Source: Pyrrhosoma nymphula (lineage: Eukaryota > Arthropoda > Insecta > Odonata > Coenagrionidae). Taken from it: 64,000 bases of DNA. The position numbers and the translations under genes are program-made. The stretch spans positions 45,189,822 to 45,253,821 of the forward strand of contig OY754328.1 in assembly GCA_963573305.1 (NCBI GenBank), in the 5' to 3' direction. Positions 57,251 to 64,000 of the stretch are shown one piece after another (position 1 is the stretch's first letter; every line of letters begins with the position of its first letter). Below the pieces are notes generated by a model that worked only from the letters and a program-made list of their open reading frames with translations, was not told where the DNA came from and ran no database searches.

Positions 57251-60200
57251 AAATTTATTGAATTCTGTTATCCCGTATCACACATTCTTTTATATGATTC
57301 AAAGCTTCCGTCCTCCTAAGACCATTCTTGGGCTGTTGTTTTACGTTAACGAAGCCGTTTCATTTACTTTTAACGTAGACAAGCGACTAAGATACAAACA
57401 TTAATGTTTGAAGACGTGCAATATAGGGTTTATAGAAGTGCGCTAACATGCGTACAGTCTAAAATGGCAATAGCCTCTAGCAGAAGCACCGAACTGGATT
57501 TCCAAGGGTGATTCCGCTGAACTTGTGTGATATCTGCGTGTAACGTATTTTTAAAAAAGTTAATAACATATCAGTAGCGAAGTAATTTTTTATAATTAAT
57601 AATAATTAATGAAATAATTTAACTCGAGTCAGAAATAGGCACCAATTTTCAAACATTTTCGAATAACCTTTTTAACTCATTGTTTATCATTTTAAAACGA
57701 ATTTGATTGGATAAGATATTTTAAAAATCTAGAAATGGGAACAAAAATATTCTAGACGTTTAACAAAACTTCAAAAATGAAAAATATTTTTTAATGTTTT
57801 AAATAAAAATTGATGATGTTAATCAATTATATCCAACTCTATTAATTCGGTTCAACATCAGTAAACAGCATTAAAAACATCACTTTATCTCAATCGTTCA
57901 CATTGAGTGATGATTAATAAATTTTATATTTTCATGGCACAGCATAATTTGAAATGTATTTTAATCTCAATATATGTTAACTAAGAAGAAAACTTAACAT
58001 TTAAATGACTATGCAGGCATTTTACTGCGGTAAATATTGAAATAGCAAATTATCAGATGAAATACCTAACAGTAGATTGTAGGTGCAGTTTAACACCATT
58101 ACCCGGCTGGAAACCAGAGAACTATTCATCCTAAGAATTCGCTGGGAAAGACTTAGATGCTACAGTAGATCTTTAAGTTAACGATGAACATCTTCATATT
58201 CCAAATTATCGTAAGTAACAGCATTTTTTGTATATCATTCAATTTTATCAATGAAACCAAATAATATTGAATTATTTTCACTTTCATGCCTCTACCATGA
58301 TTAAATACGGGGTGTTGCAGATGAAGTCTTACTCGACATTAGTTTGCCTTCATGCTATGTCCTTTTACTTATATAAAGCTTCATGCTTACGTATTTTCGC
58401 TGGTTAGAATACAAAGTTGACATGAACTCAATCAGAGGCAAGCATTGTATACGATAAATATTGTGGTTCTACTTGCATCAAAGATACCCGTTAAAGTAAA
58501 TACTCAAGAAACGATCGTTACAAATTCTTCTATGTAGCATTTAGCTGGTAAATGTCCTTAAACACTTATCTTGCTACTAACAAAATTCTATTTGATGCAT
58601 CGAATAATACAAGAGAAAGAAATGAATAACGTAATTTAATCCTCCTAATTTTAAGCTCAAATTAAAGTGAATGAATTGAAGGAATCATTGACACTTTCCA
58701 TGGAAAGGATTGAAAAGACTACAAAAAATCCCAAATTAAAAAAAAACATTTTCTGCATCTATTTATGACTTGCAAAGTGTCTGTCCATCCACATAAATCG
58801 GTTCAAAACTATGTATTACAATCAATGGAAGAAGAAAATATCACACTCTTTAAAATGAATAATCCCGTTTAAACTTGTATAAAAATATCATAGCCTCCAG
58901 GGCTTGAACCTGAATTGATATAAAAATGAGTTTTCCTGGGGCTTTCTACACTGTAGAAAACCAGCACAGTTTACGGCATAGCTCTAGATAAAACCGTTTC
59001 CTTAACTAATGGGGTTGGAGATGGACACATCGCAAATTATATGGTAATAGATGTGCTAAAAACGTCACATGAATTTACTAAGGACTGTATAAAAAATCTT
59101 CTAGACAGAAATAATCTCTCAATTGATGAATGTAATAAAAATATCAGATGATCAGTTAAAAGATCCAATGAAAACAGGAAATGAAATAATACTTTATAGA
59201 TATTGCTGCCCAACTATGAAGATATAAGGAAAATCATTCAAATAGAATTCTTTAGTTGCCGCACTGTTAATATGAGCATTAGTCTTGAAGTTATTTATTT
59301 AATCGCAATAGCGAAGTCATATAGTTAAAAGGTTATGTCATTGACCACAGCAGATATATCTATGTTATATTGAGTTTGTTTTACAAGCAATGTGCAAGGG
59401 AAAATTTAAACTATGATTATTTCGAGAACTATAGTTATTATCTAATGATAAAATATTGTTTAAAGTCTCTTGCAAACATTTATCACCGATATTTTGTACA
59501 CCATAGTCCATAGATGCAATTTTACGAGCATACTATTCTCCAGGAGTTGTCTAGATGTTTTTCATATGTCAAATCAACTACTCCTTAATCCACTTCCAGC
59601 GTTTCGCGTGCACGTGAATAAATCATCAGACTCATAATTAATAATGGTTAACGAACGAAACAATTTTCTATGAAATATACTCAGAAGTTATAATGGTTAG
59701 AGAGACGTCAAAAGGAAAACGAGGCTTGTCATTGAAACATCGAGGGTATGTTCATCTGTACAATGATTTTTTTTTCGTTCAGTAATCTTTGTGCATTATT
59801 TCCGCAACCCATAGGTAATGAGCATTAATACACACAAATCATTGTCAATGGATTGAGGTGTCATCCATTTAATTTATGACCAACATCTCGATAATCCCTG
59901 AAGAAAAGATGGCAACTTATTAATTATGGATGGATTAATATTTGACCACTTAGGCGATAATTGAGAGACGGAGTGGTACATTGTGTTAATTGTATCCGAA
60001 GATAAATGAGAATCACATTCAGGAAGGTAACTTAATGAAAACTTTTTTCATCCAACAGACTCACGGGCTAATTGCATCCATGTCGAAGGTCTTTACAGCT
60101 GTTTCCGAAGAATGTAAACATTGCTCGTCATTGGCTGCCTGAATTTCCATTTACATTGCCGCAACGGGCGGGATTTATAACAGCGCTCTAGGAACCAGAG

Positions 60201-60345
60201 TAATTTATTTCTCACCCAGATTCCGAATCGTGGCGAGAGCTATTATGCAGCGAGGACGTAGTTTCTTCCAAAAAAAGCGCCCCCAGATTCAGAAGAGAAG
60301 CCTAGGTTTGTGGGAGAAATAAATAAGACGGAATCACCGTCAAAT
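57251..60345. other. AT-rich spacer of 3 kb, no gene recognised
   Basis: The most AT-rich long stretch of the window. No ORF above about 60 codons, no tandem repeat and no transposon terminus stood out. It may be intergenic or intronic. Confidence 0.5.
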
Positions 60346-60349
60346 TTGG

Positions 60350-61528
60350 AAGTTAAAAAAACTTACAAAAGAGGAAGATCTGTTTTTAAATGTGGGAAGT
60401 AGGATCACCAGTGATGGAAGCAGTAAAAATATTGTGAGGAGAATAGCCAAACCAAAAGGAGGACCACATTCCACAAAGGAGAGGAGCCTGCTAACAGCGC
60501 AGGAGATACACTCTTGGGAGTAAGAAAGCACTTCACTAAAACAAATATTTGGAGCGTGATCTTGAAATCTGGACAAGAACAGTTGCAAAGCAGACGGGGT
60601 TAAAAACGATAGAGATTCTTGAGTTATAGAAAAATGGAGAAGATCAAATGGAGGAAGGAAATCAACAACGACCGAGTCCTACGAAGAATTGGAGGGAAAA
60701 GATGGATAACGAAAAATATTGAGAAGAAGAACAGACAAACTTGTTGGACACATTTTGCGACACACTATAGCACACACTATTGAATACAATAATGGAAGTG
60801 GAAACGGAGGAAGAAATAACCACGAATAGTGTACAACACACGGAAATTGTGTGGAACGTCAGGGAGATGTCGCGGATCGGAGCGGTTGCCAGGGAAGAGC
60901 GTGGAGATAGAGAGAGAGCTTCAGCGAAGCAATCTTCAGGTTGATGACTGACGAGGACATAAAGATTTAGTTATTTCAGAGCTCATGCGCTCAATTCGGT
61001 GCTGTCGAATATACAAATAAAAATAATAGACAGCAGAGAAGGAATTCCCAGCAACAAATGCTTTCTGAGGAGTATTCTTTTTGAGATCTACGTCAATATC
61101 TACGATGCGCTCCGAGAGCGGTCGCGGTTTATCGTTTGTCTCTGTTTGCGTATTCATTTCTCAAATGTGAATCGTTAAACGATTTCATCGTAAACGTAAT
61201 TATGGAGCATTTAACTGCTGAGGCTGTTGTATGGTTTCTTTTTGGTTTTGAATTACGCACGTCGGTTGGCTGGCAATGGAAAACATAGTTCTTACAGATT
61301 TCCATACAGATATGCAACATACAAGTTTAGTAGGGATTATGTGGCTTTTCTTGACTATTCCGTCAATAGTTATCGATTTGATCACTTGGTTTGTTCTCTT
61401 ACCGCTTGGTCAGTTAATGCATGTAGGTTTATTTCATGCATGCCTACATCTATTTATGCACATTGTAAACAGTCAGTATGAATAGATTACTCGCGATTTA
61501 AAAAAAATTCTTTCCTCGAGAAATAACG
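60350..61528 (+). mobile_element. LINE copy 1: RT C-terminus and long 3' region
   Basis: Plus strand reads FLNVGSRITSDGSSKNIVRR and IAKPKGG with TKERSLLTAQE. Then IWSVILKSGQEQLQSRRG is only partly recognisable, followed by MEKIKWREEINNDRVLRRIG and GKRWITKNIEKKNRQ. This is the standard arthropod LINE ending ('F.YLGS.I..DG....EI..RIA.AK ... W.D.V.N..VL.R....R.....I..R'). From 60654 on it is repeated as copy 2. The 600-bp 3' region holds a short ORF (61276-61485) that is frameshifted in copy 2 and so is not maintained. Confidence 0.85.
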
Positions 61529-62846
61529 CATCCAAGATGTTCATCGCATACCCATCATCTCCTTGGTTACTGCGGAAATGACAAGCAGGCATAATTCACC
61601 TACTTGTAATTACTACCACCATAGATCCACCCCAATATCATGAAGCCCAATATGCGGAATGAGCCAAAATGAATCCATTGAATGTTAAATGCAATATTTA
61701 TTGGCCGAATGCCTCTCGTTGTTAGCCTCGGGCTCACTAAGTTGGATAAAAACGAAGTAGTACGTCGACTCGCCGTCCTTCCCCCCTTCGCCCCCCCTCC
61801 CCCTTTTCCACTTCCCAGCCACCCCTGCGCGAACATGGAGAGAAAAATATGGCGTAGATAGAGTGTGCAGTTTGGATGGAGCGTAATATATTCTCGTGCA
61901 CGTGTAGATAATGCAAATAGGTTGACGAGGGTGGATAAGTGAGTGCCCTCCGCGGAGAAAGTTGCCTCTGCGAAGCAACTAGCAAGCCCCGAGACATCAG
62001 ACACGGGAAGTCAGCCCCGATATAAAAACACATTATCCACACATCTAAAATTGAAATTCTGTCTGTTTGAGCGCTTTACACTCCCAAAGCCCTTGACGGA
62101 TTGGAAAGAAAATTGGCGCACCTGACCCTTAGGACCTAGAAGGATTAATACTCTGAGTACATTAGAATTAATTTAAATTATTAGGCCACAGGATGTCAAT
62201 TCTCGAAGCCTAGAGATAAGTATTGCATGCAAAAATTGCAGATCATCGCTCGGTTTAGTTGAAGTATCGCATGCCACACCGGCATTTGATATTTTTCATT
62301 CAATAATTATCAGATACGGACAAGATGTTGACAACTCAACAATACTGAGTGGGCGAACCTATGTGATAACATCGTTATTTTCAATGCGATAATTATCGTG
62401 ACGTTCAAGATTTGACCCACAGAGATTCAAAGTGGATCCTTCGAGAGTATCTAAATGTTGATGAACGAGAATTAAGTCCACAGTTATATGGACATACATA
62501 AGTAGTACTGAACCATTGACGCAATAATAATGCAATGTAATGCCGCTACATACTTTGAATCCCACATTTCTTAAATCCTATTTCATGACTCATCTTTTCT
62601 TTTTCTCGTGGAAATTCAAAGTGTAAGTACCATCTTCTAGTATCCAGTGAAATCTCCGTGTAATTTATTTTTGACTAAAATAATTTTCGTCCTCGTGCTC
62701 ATTATCATGCAACTCAGTACGAGTGTCCGAGAGAGAGGAAAAAATGCTCCATCATCGTATTGATGCCTCAGCAATGCGAGACCGTCTCACGAAAACCACC
62801 TTTCATCACCCTCTGTTTGCTAGCCATTGAAGCGGAATGTGTGGAT
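61529..62846. other. Spacer between the two LINE copies
   Basis: Mixed sequence with a C/T-rich patch at 61775-61820 and two overlapping minus ORFs of 97-134 codons without known domains. No further repeat of the LINE here. Confidence 0.45.
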
Positions 62847-63725
62847 GAAGGAAATCAACAACGACCGAGTCCTACGAAGAATTGGAGGGAAAAGATGGAT
62901 AACGAAAAATATTGAGAAGAAGAACAGACAAACTTGTTGGACACATTTTGCGACACACTATAGCACACACTATTGAATACAATAATGGAAGTGGAAACGG
63001 AGGAAGAAATAACCACGAATAGTGTACAACACACGGAAATTGTGTGGAACGTCAGAGAGATGTCGCGGATCGGAGCGGTTGCCAGGGAGGAGCGTGGAGA
63101 TAGAGAGAGAACTTCAGCGAAGCAATCTTCAGGTTGATGACTGACGAGGACATAAAGATTTAGTTATTTCAGAGCTCATCCGCTCAATTTGGTGCTGTCG
63201 AATATACAAATAAAAATAATAGACAGCAGAGAAGGAATTCCCAGCAACAAATGCTTTCTGAGAAGTATTCTTTTTGAGATCTACGTCAATATCTACGATG
63301 CGCTCCGAGAGCGGTCGCGGTTTATCGTTTGTCTCTGTTTGCGTATTCATTTCTCAAATGTGAATCGTTAAACGATTTCAACGGAAATGTAATTATGGAG
63401 CATTTAACTGCTGAGGCTTTTGTATGGTTCCTTTTTGGTTTTGAATTACGCACGTCGGTTGGCTGGCAATGGAAAACATAGTCCTTACAGAGTTCCATAC
63501 AGGTATGCAACATATAAGTTTAGTAGGGATAATATGGCTATTTTCTTGACTATTCCGTCATTAGTTATCGATTCGATCACTTGGTTTGTTCTCTTACTGC
63601 TTGGTCGGTTAATGCATGTAGGTTTATTTCATGCATGCCTACATCTATTTATGCACATTGTAAACAGTCAGTATGAATAGATTATTCGCAATTAAAAAAA
63701 AAATTCTTTACTCGAAAAATAACGT
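62847..63725 (+). mobile_element. LINE copy 2, more strongly 5'-truncated
   Basis: Matches copy 1 from 60654 at an offset of 2,193-2,194 bp, with only scattered differences (for example AGAGAG against AGGGAG near 63056). It starts abruptly within the NNDRVLRRIG coding block and includes the whole 3' region through TATGAATAGATTA and a longer A run. Unequal 5' ends with a common 3' end fit two separate target-primed insertions, not a block duplication. Confidence 0.85.
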
Positions 63726-63729
63726 AATT

Positions 63730-64000
63730 ATGGAGAATTTAACTGCTGAGGCTCTTGTCGGAAAGCTTCACCACCGAAACTCCTTCACGCTGAGAGTGAT
63801 TCCATTTAGAATAGTTCGCGAGGGAAATGGGCTCCTCCAAGCAAAAGCCACGAATCTTACAGGCAGGCGTGCGGCAGATGTCAATAGAATAATCGACTGG
63901 ACAGCCACGATGAGTGCACCGACTCTCACGATGCAGGGGACGCTCCCGAAGGTTTCGTCAGAAAAAAAGAGAGAAATGAATTTTGGAGATGCGTTGGACC
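63730..64000 (+). CDS. Open reading frame running off the window, family unknown
   Basis: From ATG at 63730 the frame is open for 90 codons to the last base. It begins MENLTAEALVGKLHHRN and ends KKREMNFGDALD. Base composition and codon use look more coding-like than the surrounding AT-rich DNA. The first 40 bases, including the ATG, also occur inside the 3' regions of both LINE copies (about 61193 and 63386), where the frame closes soon after. It may be the start of a LINE ORF1 in a head-to-tail arrangement or a host exon partly copied by the LINE. I do not recognise the protein. Confidence 0.4.
   Translation, partial: MENLTAEALVGKLHHRNSFTLRVIPFRIVREGNGLLQAKATNLTGRRAADVNRIIDWTATMSAPTLTMQGTLPKVSSEKKREMNFGDALD

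Noticed and set aside
61276..61485. 69-codon ORF in the LINE 3' region with hydrophobic segments
   Set aside because: The equivalent place in copy 2 has an indel that breaks the frame, so the reading is not maintained.
1..64000. CRISPR array, prophage or operon
   Set aside because: No regularly spaced repeats and no compact gene order. Split exons, LINEs and SINEs show this is animal DNA.

Overview
The window looks like gene-poor, repeat-rich animal DNA, most probably from an arthropod and perhaps an insect with a large genome. There is no operon structure, ribosome binding site or dense coding. Real coding appears only as short exons with GT..AG borders. The rest is old, mutually inserted transposable elements, tRNA-derived SINEs, microsatellites and AT-rich spacer. 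Assignment below arthropod level is inference.

The one host gene I can defend is on the minus strand. It is a Paired-class homeobox gene, best matched by the Prop/unc-42 (prophet of Pit-1) family. The homeodomain is split across two exons: residues 1-10 end the exon at 11466-11644, and residues 11-46 fill the exon at 5266-5373. The split at residue 46/47 is the classical Paired-class intron position. The exon carrying residues 47-60 (VWFQNRRAK) should lie beyond position 1. A 48-bp exon at 14723-14770 is a likely upstream exon. The left quarter of the window is therefore mostly intron of this gene.

Mobile elements fill much of the rest. Several different LINE lineages are present as 5'-truncated, frameshifted copies (6.0-6.8, 16.9-17.1, 18.4-19.0, 19.5-20.1, 31.6-32.0, 46.5-47.1, 51.4-52.1, 56.6-57.25, 60.35-61.5 and 62.85-63.7 kb). 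There is one Penelope-like element with RT and a GIY-YIG-like end (52.7-54.2 kb). A Helitron helicase remnant (55.1-56.5 kb) is interrupted by a 215-bp Harbinger-type MITE with an exact TTA duplication. A second Harbinger-type MITE lies inside the homeobox intron (10.7-11.3 kb), and a Merlin-type DNA transposon lies at 41.9-42.55 kb. A foldback complex with (TA)n tracts, duplicated tRNA-SINEs and inverted arms occupies 44.4-46.3 kb.

The most interesting signal is not a protein. At six or more unrelated-looking places, on both strands, the sequence has the layout of a hammerhead ribozyme: a CTGANGA box, a hairpin, GAA, a short perfect palindrome, then C or T. The hairpin and palindrome sequences differ from place to place but pairing is kept. 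Three copies share a downstream GTGGAAAATT-like tail. Hammerheads with very short palindromic stem III are known from Penelope-like elements and retrozymes. Here every better copy has one extra unpaired base between CTGANGA and stem II, which makes activity uncertain and the family worth testing.

At the right edge an ORF opens at 63730 and runs off the window. Its first 40 bases are repeated inside the 3' regions of the two neighbouring LINE copies.
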